Shown here one piece after another: positions 11,728 to 23,518 of a DNA stretch of 64,000 nt. The notes beneath the pieces are model-generated. The model ran no database searches, had not been told where the DNA came from, and was given only the letters and a program-made list of their open reading frames with translations. Each line of letters starts with the position of its first letter. Positions within the stretch are counted from its first letter, which is position 1. Location: contig CAKJVC010000208.1 in assembly GCA_918026815.1 (NCBI GenBank), forward strand, positions 1 through 64,000, read 5' to 3'. Made by a program: the position numbers and the translations under genes. The DNA comes from Chalara sp. BL73. Lineage: Eukaryota; Ascomycota; Leotiomycetes; Helotiales.

Positions 11728-13995
11728 ATGAGGTGGACTCTATTTCCAATCGCCGTTCTTGTTTGCTCAACAGCAGCCTCCTCATCAAGGAATTCAGTCA
11801 AGCGTGCTGCACCTCCTGTGTCGTTACCCATTCTCGCATCCACGACCACCGTTGAATCAGACAAGGTCTTCTTCTACTATGCCTCTCAGCCTCAATTGAT
11901 CGGCAACGATGGGTCGGCGGAGAAAGGTGGCTTCCACGTTTATGATATCAACAGTGCCGGGAATGGAACCTCTTTGCCTGAAGCATATGCAACGGTTACG
12001 GGGCGCACCAAGGTGGTTTCCGCTGTTTATGATGTGAATGGGACGGATCCCCTGGTTACCTTCTCTACCCCGGAGCATACGCTCCGTTTCTATGATCTGG
12101 CAACGAGGGAGGAGGTTGCGAGCAAGTTCATTCTTGCGGAATTCTCGGCGCTGTGTGGTTGGCGAAGTCCGGCGACGGGTGAGCAGTATATCTACCTTTT
12201 TGGCAAGAAGCAGGTGAAGATGTACCTTCTGCAAACGAACAAGAATGGTTTTGAACCAGTGGAGGTAGGCCACCTGAATAGAATGTGGTAATAAAGTTGC
12301 TCATATCTTTAGGTCGTATCATTTGTGGTGCCGATTGAGGCGGAAACTTGTGCTATTCCAGTTGGCCATTCTGAAGTTTTGTTTGGTGGCAACGACAAGA
12401 ATCTGTACACTTTTCCTGCTTCAGATGTCCCAACCACGCCTGCTGTTACGGTGTCCGCCACGACAGAAGAGGAAATTGTCGGTGCAGCTGTTTATCACCT
12501 CGCAGGGGATGGCTTCCTTTACCTGGTTGCTTTTGAAGAGTCAATCTCGGTCTATTCCAGCAACCTCACGGAGATAGGAACTATTACCATTGAGGGAGAA
12601 GGCTTTGAGCTTAGCGATATTGCCATTTTCCAGAATAGTATAGGTGGTGCACCATCTGGCTCTATCGGCTACGCTTTTGAATCCGACGACTTGGGAAAGG
12701 CGTTCGGCATCAGCTCCTTGGACCAAGTGTTCACGACTCTAAACATCAATCGGAATACCGAGTGGTCACCTCGAACCAACGCTACAGAGGTCGGACTTCC
12801 AACATGCCCAACAGTCAATAATTGCGGCGTTGGAGGTATATGTAGTTCACAAACGAGCTGTACATGCTATAGCGGATTTACAGGCGCTGATTGCTCTCAA
12901 ATCACTTGTCTAAATGATTGTTCCGGAAACGGGCAGTGCACAGGTGCCAATAACTGTGAATGTAATGCACCATTTACAGGCGATGACTGCAGCGTCTTCT
13001 CCGTTACCGCTGTCTACGAGACAGACGCTTCTGGAGCAGATGGCGATGATCCCGCCATCTGGCTCGCTGCTGATCCTACCGTATCTCGCATCATCACAAC
13101 TACAAAGAGCGAGGACAATCCTGGACTTACTCTCTTCGATCTTGAAGGCAACAAATTGCAATCCATTTCTGCATCTGAGCCAAACAATGTAGACATCATC
13201 TACTCCTTCCCGCTGTCTCCAAATAAGACCACAGATCTGGCATACGCCGGCTGCAGGGGCGATAATACGCTCTGCCTCTTCGCCATCTCTGCAAACGGGA
13301 CCCTGTCGAACATCCCTGGTGGTTCGCAGCCCCTACCAGAAGACTTCGAGGTCTATGGCTCCTGCGTCTACCACCGTGCGCGCGACTCGCGTTTCTTTCT
13401 TTTCGCCAATTCAAAGGAAGCAGTCTACTTGCAATACGAACTCACCTCCTCCAACGGGTCACTCTCCACCACGCTCGTTCGAACTCTGATGATCGGAACT
13501 GGCACGCAGCCGGAAGGATGCGTGGTCGATAATGCGAACGAGGTGATTTTCATTGGCGAGGAAAGCTTTGGCTTATGGAAATACTCTGCTAATCCTGAAG
13601 ATGTTGCTGGTAATGGGACGCTTGTAGACTCCGTGGATAAGGCTGCTGGAGGAAAGATGGATGCTGATGTTGAAGGCATGGCGCTTGTTACTGGTGCTAC
13701 AAGTGGCGAAGGATATCTGATTGTGAGCATGCAAGGCGTGAGCGCGTATAATGTGTATGAGCGTGCGGCTCCACATGCGTTCGTCAAGCGATTCAGCATT
13801 GCGGGTAATGTTGAGGCTGGCGTAGATCATGTCACAAACACGGATGGCGTTGCGGCTGTAGGTGACAATCTTGGGGGCGTCTTTTCAGGCGGCTTGATCG
13901 TGGTGCATGATGATGCGAATGAGAGGCCAGATGGAACTACGGATGCTGCAGCGAGCTTTAAGTTGGTGAGCTTGGGGGATGTCATGAATGTCTAA
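11728..13995 (+). CDS. secreted two-propeller phytase-like protein with tandem EGF modules
   Basis: Exons 11728-12264 and 12313-13995 give 739 residues (48-bp intron, phase 0). The N-terminus is a classic signal peptide (MRWTLFPIAVLVCSTAAS). Residues about 30-340 form a first beta-propeller-like half with many N-glycosylation sequons. Residues about 343-405 are two EGF-like modules with regular cysteines (NNCGVGGICSS, CTCYSGFTGADC, then CECNAPFTGDDC). Residues about 408-735 match the beta-propeller phytase (BPP/PhyC) domain: DGDDPAIWLAADPTVSRII, GLTLFDLEGN, GTQPEGCVVDNANEVIFIGE, DADVEGMALV and DGVAAVGDNLGG, with the acidic clusters that bind Ca2+ in that family. BPPs hydrolyse phytate to release phosphate. 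The two-propeller layout with an EGF hinge suggests a cell-surface or secreted enzyme. Activity is inferred. Confidence 0.88.
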
Positions 13996-14860
13996 ATCGG
14001 TGGAAATATAGCAAATGTTAGATTAGACTAGGACATGTACAGATTTCACAATGTAGCACCTTGCTGCTCTACTCACGGTCACACCCGTTTCAGGACGACA
14101 CCAATAGCCTGAAAATGCAAGCCAATAACTCGAGTTTCCAGCAAACGGGCTGCTGGAATCATAAACCATCAAGAAATTCCAGGGACGCTCCGACATTGAT
14201 GTCGTGTAGGTGTGGCTTGCCACAAAGCATAAGTGTGTTGCATCGTACGCAGAGAAATATTGACTTGACTTGAGATAAAATTCAATTTTGCTATATACTG
14301 CTCAAGCACGAGAACATAGGGTGACATTAACAAGAGGTTTAGCAAGCTCAGGCTAAGGACAGGTAAAAGATATGTTGGCTTTAGAAATAAATATACGCTA
14401 GTCGTCTTAGCATAGTGGCCTCAAGCCAAGCTATAAAACACATCTCACTACATCAAGAAAAATAAGCCTTCCCGTCTAAAAACTCCAGATATGTGCACTG
14501 TAGCAAAACTCCCTAGCTATGCAAAAGAGATGTCATCATACAGAAGCTATGCTCGTTTTATCAACGGAAATCCCTTGTAGGTAATACGGACCAGGTCCAT
14601 CCCCAAACCATGTCCAAGTACAGGTGATCATCTTGAAAGCAATTTCGCATTGTCGTGGCCAAAACTTTGGCATGTGAGCGAATAGGACGGCGCATTGTGC
14701 ATGGAAAATGACTTACACGTTAGCGTTATACCTCTATCGTAACAGCTTTATCCCTCTAACGTAATAATGATTTCTTTTATCGTAAACTCATACCATGCCG
14801 TCTTTATATTATCTGGCACAACTAAGCGCTGCCAGGAAGCAATCTCTTGATGCCGAAAGA
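13996..14860. other. intergenic gap between convergent genes
   Basis: Downstream region of both the phytase-like gene (plus) and the DUF6590-like gene (minus). Low-complexity AT-leaning DNA with no supported coding sequence. Confidence 0.5.
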
Positions 14861-16508
14861 TCAAATCATGGTACTACTGATGATATGCCTACGTCCTCTT
14901 GAATGCTTAGAGTGAGAGACCCTGCTCGAATCATGGCCTATGTTGTCTTTGCTATCATATCCATCATCGTTGTCCAATGCCTCGCTATGTTGCGTATTTG
15001 CTATAGTACCATCAGGAAAGGACAAGTTGTTTCCAGCATAGCCATTCTGGACAAGTTGAGATCCTGAACTAGCAGTATAGTGATTGTTTGCGGACGCGGC
15101 CTGTGGGTAGCCTTGGGTACTAGGAAAGTAAGTATTCCCCGTGAATGCGCTCCCGGAATATTGGGATCCTGGATTAGCAGGATAGTAATTGTTTGCGGGC
15201 GAGGCTTGTGGGAAGCCTTGGGCATCAGTAATGTAAATGTTCCCAGTCGATGCACTGCTAGCATATTGGGAACCTGGATGAGCAGGAAAGAAAGCGTTTC
15301 CAATGTATGGGCCTGAGGCCGATTGTGGGTTTTGGCTACCATAATCCTGCAGATACACTGCTCTATGACCTGCTTCCGACAACTGCCCAGGCGTCATTGT
15401 AGGCATAGTGCTCTGAGAAAAGACACCACTCATTTCATCACTGCCGGTAACAGATTCCGCAAAATACTTAGTCAGACTCGGTAAATCGTTCTGATGGATT
15501 CTACCAACTTTACAGACTTTCACATTGTGCTCCACTGTATAAATCTTACCAAAGTTGATGCGGGACATTGGATCGATCTTTTCTTGAGGATTCTCAACCA
15601 CGATTGAAAACTCTTTCTTGTCCAATCTCTCTCCTTCTCGCAAAGTCGCACGCTTCTTGGTTGATGGAAATACAGCGGCATGGTCGATTGGGTGGATTCC
15701 ATGTTTCATTGTCCCTTGCCCACCATATGTGTTCAGCGCAACGCAGATTGAGTGACCGGGTTTTTCTTTAACGACAATGAAGTGCCGTACTTTATGGAAG
15801 ACTTGGCCCGCCTTTGTTGGAAAAGTATAAGATGTCGGCTCTATGTGTTCATCTTCAGTACCTGTACCGGCCGGCTCGAACCACATGCATTTAAACACTC
15901 GCCCAACCTTGAAGAATCGTCTGCCATCCTTAATAATGACAAAGTCTAGCTCTGTTAGTAAGCCAATATATAACAGCAACCAGTACTGCCTTACGCTTGA
16001 AAAAACCAGCGCTCAGCCTCTTAGAATCAAATGAGACTGCGGCGCTAGAATCCGACTCATCATTAATACTTAGGCTGCCAAGTAATCGCGCGGGGTAATC
16101 ATTTGTCGTTTCGTAGGCGTCAGCTACATGGTAGCTAGAATGTCGCGCAGTGAATGTACCATGCTCATTAGATTGGTGCACACTAAACGGACCAGCCTGG
16201 TAATCAGTCGTCGATGATGTCCCGCCGTCACCGTCCTCGTTCTGTATGAAACCGCCGGTATTGTATGTTTGGTAATCTTGCGCCAATATATCCTGCACTA
16301 ACTCATTTCCATCATCAAAGGGCACCGAGGTGTTTGTGTCTGAATCCCAGTATTCTGACAATTTCTGACCTTCAGCATTTATTCGACTCCTGATGTGTTT
16401 CTTCTGCTCCTCATTCCATGTCCAGCCTGACCATGTGCTTTCAACATCGTAGCCCTTCGCTCTTTGTTGACGGTGCGATGCGGCAGGCTTATGCCCGTAC
16501 TTACGCAT
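14861..16508 (-). CDS. DUF6590-like fungal protein with 35-residue repeats
   Basis: Exons 16508-15995 and 15951-14861 give 534 residues. The 43-bp intron has a perfect TACTAAC branch site close to its TAACAG acceptor. Residues about 1-170 are polar and acidic. Residues about 173-330 form an ordered block typical of the fungal DUF6590 family: DGRRFFKVGRVFKCMWFEP, KVRHFIVVKEKPGHSICVAL, TYGGQGT and HAAVFPS, then GKIYTVEHNVKVCKVGRI. The rest is low complexity and built from imperfect repeats of the type PGSQY-x3-A-TGN-x-Y/F-x4-QG-PQA, ending in a basic His/Arg/Ser-rich tail. DUF6590 has no known activity. It is divergent from the next gene upstream. Family assignment is by sequence pattern. Confidence 0.8.
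15066..15320 (-). repeat. tandem 105-bp coding repeats in the DUF6590-like gene
   Basis: On the plus strand the words ATTGTTTGCGGACGCGGCCT (15083) and ATTGTTTGCGGGCGAGGCTT (15188) recur exactly 105 bases apart, with similar flanks on both sides. This corresponds to a 35-residue unit (Gly-Ser-Gln-Tyr ... Gln-Gly-x-Pro-Gln-Ala). About two good copies and one decayed copy are visible. Confidence 0.75.
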
Positions 16509-17484
16509 TTCTGTATTATGCTGAGAGTGTTGGCAAGCTATCTAAAAAGCGATGCTAGGTCCAACACTGGCGGGACGACCCATCTGTACCCGAGCTAGAG
16601 GCCAGACGGATTGAGGTCCAAAATGAAGAGTCGTAGAGCAGCAGCAGATACGCATTTCTAGGAGGTTTTTATGGTGACTGAAAAAGACGCTTCTCAGAAA
16701 GGGAACGATTTGGAGGTGTTGCGATAACATGACGTCCGATTAGCGAGGGGTCGTGGATGGATCAATGCCTGAGGACACACAAGTTTTTGACTGTTACACC
16801 AAATCTGAACATACTGGATGCCTGAGATGACTAGCTAACTTATCCTTGCCCCATGCTTCATACTACGCTGTGAATTAGACTGTCCAACTCGCCCCACCAA
16901 CGATATATACTTCAGCGTTTGAATGGTATCGGGCTTGTTCATCCATCGGGTAGCAGGTAAGGGCTTGAATACAACCTTACATGGGGCTGCCCAATATCTT
17001 AAGAATCGATCCATCGTCAATCTCAGCTCAGATGATAAATAAAAAAGAAGGCTCAGCCTGCCACATGGGAACCTGATCGCTTGAAGAGGCCGAGCGGACC
17101 AATCTGCAACCTACAATGCAAAGGAGCGCTGTTGACGTGGTGAGTGTCTGACTGGCTTGCCCGCGCTCGGGTGCATGAGGGAATGCCGCACGCAAAATAT
17201 AGCTGTGGGCATATCCGCTCATCTACCACCAGACTAAACTTCTATATAGAATTCCATTCTCCAGGTTGCTGTAGGTCCTCGTGTTGATGTTCCCCCCCAG
17301 ATCTTCGAAACGAATCCTAAATTTTCGAATTTTAGAAAAACCTCTAGTCCATCCTGTTAGGTATCAACGGCCGTTACAGTAGCTGCAATTGCAAGCAACT
17401 ACCTTGACTCCCGATATATTTTGCCCACTCAGCCTGCACCTTTAATTATTGTGTTTTTCTCACACCGAGTATCCACCTGGCCAC
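16509..17484. other. divergent promoter region
   Basis: Shared upstream region of the DUF6590-like gene (minus) and the zinc-cluster gene (plus). Only short shadow frames. A TTTTCGAATTTTAGAAAA-type AT-rich patch lies near 17320. Confidence 0.5.
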
Positions 17485-19114
17485 ATGAACCCAAATAATT
17501 CAACAAAACGACAGGCCTGTACTTCATGTTGGGCAGGTCACCATGAGGTAAGGCTATCCAATATATATTGCGAAGAACTGGCTGAAGATGCGTAGTGTTT
17601 AGGGATTGGTAATAGCCAATGTAAAAGGTGCAGAGGTACGCCTTTCGACATGAATGCACCCAATCCATTTCCACTTGAAGGTACCAGCCCCTAAACATGA
17701 GTCAATATCCATCGCTCATTTCATTGCAGCAGTTAATGCCCAATTTGGAGCCTTCAATATTCCGGGGCCGTCCTTCAAAGAAGAATCCCAACAAATCAAG
17801 AGCATGACGCTTGATGTCGATATCCATACTTCAAATGGATCTAAATTCCAGCTAGAAACAATCCAATTGGATGGTCAACTCTCGCCACCAACTCCCGCTT
17901 TGGTCAAGAGTCTCGATCCAGCTATTGAACACCATTTTTCGCCAAAGCTCATTCTAAGAGTCGGAAACTCGGCGCTCTTAGGGCCAGTATCCCGTTGCAT
18001 TGGGTATTTACACGTTCTGGGTTCTACCGAGACCATCCACGAAATGGTCCGAGCGAAAATGAAGCATGTACCTTCATCGAATGAATCTCCGGAATACTAT
18101 CTGGGCGTACAGCTCAGATACTGCTTTATATACCGGGCGGTGGATCTGATTCAGTCTGTTATGAATAATGTTTGGTTCGGCGATCCCTCGCATCGCTTCC
18201 AAAATATCACACAGGCAGACTTAGTAGCTCTCTGTGCGCTTCAACTCGGGACCGTAGGTTATAGGGACACACGCTGTAGTACTCAATTTCCCGGAGCAGT
18301 AAGTTTCTTCATCGTTTGTCCAATAATATACCTTATTAATTAATTCGTCTAGGCTCCACAAGGGGAACTGGCTAGCTGGCTTATCAGGTTGAATAAAACC
18401 TTTTATGACTGGCTCGGGCATATAGTTGACAAACTGAAACAGATTCAACATGGTGCTTGTGGTCGATATCCATCTTGGAGCAACATAATCGAAGGCCGTT
18501 TGAAGTCGCTCGAAGCTGCTCGACGAAGGGATGATACACTCACGATCAACTTATATCTTGTACGAAAGGTCTCCTTTCCATATGACCTCATGCGAATGTC
18601 AGCACAAGACAACCACAGTTATAAGACAGGAACATGGGGCCATATAGCACGACCACCCGTGTCTATGGCTAGAAACATGAACCCTCTGCTGCGACATGAC
18701 TTTGAGTCGCACTACAAAGGAAAATTTCGCCATCCTTCTGTGTCAATTACATTGCCAGACTTTCCAGCTCCAACGGGCTGTTCTTCGACAATTGCACCTA
18801 GCGTACAACAGACTTACAATCAGGCAATAGTTCCACAGTCGCCATTGGTTACGGACTATTCTTTAGCGGTTACACCGAGGGTGTACCAACGCCTAGTCCC
18901 ATCTCAACAACAAGTTCCAGACTCTCAAAGCCATTCCAGTGTGCCTAGCACAAATCTATGGAACGATTCTGCCTTGGCACAATCCCTCTATGGTCAACCT
19001 TCCCTTGACAATGAGGATGTTGATTTTGGCAAGTATCTCAACCCTGATTTTAACGTCCCCTTTCCCCAAAACGGCCCATCCAACCACCAAATTGAAATAT
19101 TCCTGGATCCATAA
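17485..19114 (+). CDS. fungal zinc-cluster (Zn2Cys6-like) transcription regulator
   Basis: Four exons, 17485-17547, 17596-17635, 17688-18298 and 18353-19114, give 491 residues with consistent phases. The N-terminus after splicing reads RQACTSCWAGHHE, then CLGIGNSQCKRCR. That is C-x2-C-x6-C-x7-C-x2-C, matching the first five cysteines of a GAL4-type binuclear cluster; no sixth Cys follows within the usual 6-9 residues. The middle (residues about 35-320) is moderately hydrophobic and helical, without a recognised domain. The C-terminal 120 residues are Gln/Ser/Pro-rich with acidic ends (LDNEDVDFGKYLNPDF), like an activation region. The 40-base second exon is needed to complete the cluster. Likely a nuclear DNA-binding regulator; targets unknown. 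The missing Cys could be real or a flaw in the splice model. Confidence 0.65.
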
Positions 19115-19688
19115 CAACCTCTTTGACGTGTGCTCTAGACTGAGCCATTTTACCGACATTATCTTACGACCTGATACCAATCGATGCGATTTGGACAGGA
19201 TGTTCACGAAGCTTTTTTCTCATTTTTCTAATAATCGGAATATTGGACCTATAATCACGACAGATGCAAGGGGGAACTTCGTACGTAGCGGGTAGAAGTA
19301 CCGCTTAGAATCCCCTTTTATTAAAGTATATGGACTTGAAATTGTTGTCTTTTTAAGGCTCGTGTTAGTGGCGGTGCTGTTTACTCCTATAACAATGTAA
19401 TTACTAGCACTGCTTTCGTTATGGAATTGGAATCCTTTCCTTCAATATTTCATCTCTATTATATTAGTTCAACAATACTATTTACTGCTCAAATGATCTA
19501 GAAACGCCGCTGCCTTTACTCACAGGATCAACATTACTTCCTGATGTTACAAATACTAATTTAATAGACCCTCGCTTAACATGGGGGCAATAAGCATGTT
19601 AAACTTAGGCAATCTTCCCAGACTTCTTCAGGTACTGTTGGACAGAACATTCCCTTGAATACTACTTAGACTCAAATAAATTTTCAAC
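19115..19688. other. intergenic gap between convergent genes
   Basis: AT-rich downstream region of the zinc-cluster gene and the FAD monooxygenase gene. No coding sequence supported. Confidence 0.5.
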
Positions 19689-21277
19689 TTAAACCTTTGC
19701 CATCTCCATTTGGCAAGCAGAGAATATGTCGTAACTGAAATTATGGATTTCATACTCCTTGGGGTTCGCTATGTAGAGAATACGTCAGACCGTATTGTAT
19801 TTCTCAAGCTTTTCACTGAATGATACTTACTCGGGATCTTGCTTGTGTCTGACATGTATGGCAGTACAGCTTCTCTGACCTTTTCGGCCTCATCCTGTCC
19901 CGCGTTTGACAGCATCTGAATCACAGAAGCTCTATTCCTTCTGATGCGCTCAAAACTTTCAAGTTGCTCAGATATTATGTTTGTCTCTGTTGGGTCGACA
20001 CCAGAGAATACCACACCGAGTGCTGCGCCATCTTCGATTGCTTGAGCTCCCGCTTGTCCCTGAACTTGAAGGCACAGTTGTTAACGCTCGAGTTTTCTAC
20101 AAGTGGAGAAATGGACATACATGGAAGCATTGGATGAGCTGCATCTCCAATGACCACGAGGCGATCTTTATGCCACCTCGGAAGCGGTGCTCTGAAGCCC
20201 AAACTATACAACTTCACTTCTCTTGCTCTCCTATTACTGAATGTGAGCTAAGGTACAATGATCCACCGTATAAAGGATGAACATACCGCGCTATTGATTT
20301 CAAAGAAGGATGAAAATGTTCCATCTGATCAAGCACATCTTTTGCATCCACCGAAAAGTCCCACACCTCTTCAGATTTCAACCCCAGCCCTGCGTCAGGG
20401 ACAAGAAGCGCCATATTTTGGACTTTGTTTCTAATATCTAAACTTAGACATGGTCTTTCCTGGGTATGGATAATAATACTCGCGGCACGGATACCACACT
20501 AGTCTCCTTTTTCCTGGCCCGTCAACATAGTAACGAGCTAATCCCTCATGGTCATTCATAAGCGCAGCGATTTCGGGGTCATCTAGAAAGTCAGTTGTAG
20601 GCGCTAACCATCGAAAGGCCGACATCCCAGTGGACACGGCTGGGTTATCAAATCCGGCAACGACTTTTACAGCAAGCGAATGTAATCCATCAGCAGCAAC
20701 TACCAAGTCCGCGCTTTCCACCGACCCGTCCGCAAATTCCACCCATCCCTTCTCCGCTACCTGAATTCGTCAGCCATTGGTAGTTCGCTTCTGCGGCTTG
20801 TCAGAAATACCCACATAATTCGCAGCCCTTCTCCCGCTTTCAATCCTCGCTGGCTTCCCATCACCCTCCTCTTGTGTCGCCAAAAGCTTCAGCTCAGCAT
20901 GTAAATCCACTCGATGTGCATAATAAAACTTCGCTCCATATCTCTTCTCCAGATCCTCATAACCCAGCTCGCTAAACGTCGTAAGAGTATCTCCCTTTGC
21001 GAAGATTCCTCTCCTGGCCTCTACCAACCTCGCACGCTCAACGTTAAACTCCCATCTCCGGAGCACGCGGGAAGCGTTGGGTTGGATGTGGATCGCGGCA
21101 CCAACCTCGCTTTTCATCGCCGATTTTTCGTAGATCTGTTGGGTAGACTCAGTGCCCCATTTGAAGTCCGGGTTGGGGTAAGAAGAGAGGACTTACGATT
21201 ACTTCGTGGCCCGCTCTTCGTAGCCCAATTGCTGCGCTTAGGCCAGCGATACCTGCTCCCACGATGATGACTTTCAT
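19689..21277 (-). CDS. FAD-dependent monooxygenase (salicylate hydroxylase-like)
   Basis: Seven exons on the minus strand (21277-21197, 21135-20815, 20760-20480, 20430-20287, 20230-20121, 20064-19831, 19768-19689) give 416 residues, with all phases matching. The start codon leads directly into the Rossmann motif MKVIIVGAGIAGLSAAIGLR (GxGxxG) followed by the acidic IYEKS that binds the FAD ribose. The middle has the DG motif region DLVVAADGLHS, and the late GD motif reads RLVVIGDAAHPMLPFQGQ. These three mark class A flavoprotein hydroxylases, which use NAD(P)H and O2 to hydroxylate aromatic or polyketide substrates. No targeting signal is evident, so it is probably cytosolic. No biosynthetic genes flank it, which fits catabolism or detoxification; the substrate is unknown. 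Confidence 0.92.
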
Positions 21278-22770
21278 GTTTGGTTTCTCAGGTCTAGATG
21301 TCTAGATTCACTGCTGAACATGGAGGATACAGACATAAAAAGGGTTCGCCGGACCTCCGTAAAATAAGGGCGGAGAACTGTTTGACCTATGCATACATGA
21401 GCTGCAGCTGGAGAAATATTATTGGTTGCGACGCATCTGTACAGAAGAAATGGCAGCCTAGCTTGGCAGCTTCATGTTGCACAAGAAAGTCGGATACTGA
21501 TTTCCCCAGATAAATTGATAATTAAAGGTACATTCTACCTTTCTCACTCAGCTATATGCACAATGTCTATGAAAACTATCACTGATATGGACTAAAAGTG
21601 ATGGCAAGTACCCCATTTTAGCGATATCCGCTATCTAGACTCGCTTAGGCCCCTTTATCCATTTGCCGTTCAAGTGACTATAGACCTCGTGAATCCAACC
21701 ATTTCCATGATGATGACAAGCCATGCTTCTTTCCTTAAAGAGCCCCATGTTTGGTAATGAAAACCCGGCTACGCCGGTAATAGCATCTGTAGCTGAATTT
21801 CTTCTGGCGAAGACCCACGGAGTCAGCAAAACGTGGCTCATCCGGACCAGCTTGGAAGCAAGATGCCATGCTCATGAAGGTGTGATGCTGCATGCACAAA
21901 CCCACAGGCGCCGTGGCTATATTATTGAGGCAGCCGCGGTATATTTCGGGTTGTACGACTCGCGGTCCTGGTCCATATAGATCGTTAATGACTAGCACAA
22001 AACCGTTGAGGGCATAAATAACTAACCACGTCAATACCGCACTACCGAGGCTTCGGGGGATGGTAAATGATGCTTGCTAAGAGGGAATACTATATGTTTC
22101 TTGGTCTGCTGGGTGACCCTTCTTTCAATGAAAAGTCTCAAGGTCATAATACCTAGGAAGACTCGTTCACTCGACTGCTAATGGACAAGCAAATCTTATT
22201 CACGATCAGCCTTCAAAGCAAGTTTCTCTTAGATATACATGTATTTTTCGTATCCCTTATGAAAATGTGAGCACTTTCCCTCCAGCTCTAGGCTAGAGGG
22301 TTAACTATCAAATTAACCGCATTTGACATTGGAAGTTTGGGCACAAATTTTCATCACTTGTTGCTAAATTCATTCATGTCGTAGGCAACTTGCCAATAAA
22401 TTTTGATAAGTTTTCTTGGAATAAGATACCAGAAGCGCTGGGTCATAACAAGTTCATTGGCATCTTGCTATACATTATGATACATACTGTACTATGCTAA
22501 TTTTCTATGTCGCCGTTATCAGCCATTGTTCATATACGGAAGAATAAAATGCCCGAAGATGGATATATAAACAAACCAAACAACTCCGTTAACCCCTCCC
22601 ATCAAGCATTTAAGCAACAGTCATATGTATTCACCCTCCAGTCGAGCCTGTTTCCCGATATCCTCAGAGCCGCAATCGCTCAAACCAGAAACTCCGCCCA
22701 ACCCCAACCAGTCCCTCTCCAGCTGCCCTAGTCTCATTCACGAAGAGAATTCCTAATGCCCATCCTCGGT
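21278..22770. other. intergenic gap of about 1.5 kb
   Basis: Upstream of the FAD monooxygenase and downstream of the membrane protein gene. Short open frames on both strands at 21635-22034 overlap each other and resemble nothing I know. No repeat or RNA gene seen. Confidence 0.5.
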
Positions 22771-23518
22771 CTACCGCCGACTACCGCTGCCTCTTCTGCC
22801 GCCCACTACTCCACCATACGCATGCGGGTCAACAGATCGATAACCACTATCTCTATCCTTCTTACTTTTACTCCTTCGAGGTGGGCTATACTCCTCAATA
22901 ACCACAACTTCTGCGCTTCCTCCTCGGCTCCTCTCTCGTCTCGTCTGCCTGCTCTCCTCCACAATTACACGCTCTACGCGGGGTTCTTCTCGCACAACGC
23001 GCACTGGCGGTGTGTCGCGGCGAATCTCGACAGTCTCGGACATGCGGCGCGAGCGTGCGCCAGTAGATCTAGATCTGGCGCTTCAATTAGTCTACATTCC
23101 TTAAACCAACAAGGAGATTTCACTGGCCAGGAATGCGCTATGTACAGGAGACTTACCCGCTCTTCCTTCTCACTACAACCTCCTCCGTGTACGCACTCCC
23201 ACCAGTGATTCCTCCCATAGTCACGCAGGTATATATCAGCCAAAGTACCAGGAGAAAACCTGCGACGCTTCCTAACACTATTCCCGCAACTGTTCCTGGA
23301 GCGAGACTGCTGTTTTGGGAGCCATATGTGGTAGGCATAATTGAAGGATCGGCCAGGGTCTGACGACGCAATATTCGACTTGTTTGTCGCTTCATCAGGC
23401 TCAGGATATTCTTAGGAAGGGCTTGCGTGGTTGTTTGTGGACTGCGCAGGGCGAGGCTAGCGATGACTTCATTTGCGACTGCGGGCAGATTTCCCAAAGG
23501 ATTCGGAATAGGCGCCAT
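22771..23518 (-). CDS. single-pass membrane protein with basic cytoplasmic tail
   Basis: Exons 23518-23157 and 23080-22771 give 223 residues (76-bp intron, phase consistent). The N-terminal 70 residues are Ser/Thr/Pro-rich and lack an obvious signal peptide. Residues about 75-98 form one transmembrane helix (GTVAGIVLGSVAGFLLVLWL), followed by a Gly-rich linker. The tail is strongly charged with alternating Arg/Glu (VRVVREEPRVERVIVEESRQ) and SR-type stretches, ending GSGSRR. The layout (Ser/Thr-rich outside, one helix with small-residue GxxxG pattern, charged inside) resembles fungal plasma-membrane sensors or anchors, but no family is recognised. Divergent from the CYSTM gene. Function unknown. 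Confidence 0.72.

Noticed and set aside
12325..13995. Separate 556-residue protein
   Set aside because: It starts at a non-ATG codon and is the second exon of the phytase-like gene, joined by a 48-bp intron.
19689..21277. Member of a secondary-metabolite cluster
   Set aside because: No polyketide synthase, NRPS, P450 or transporter lies within the window around this monooxygenase; the nearby zinc-cluster gene alone is not enough.
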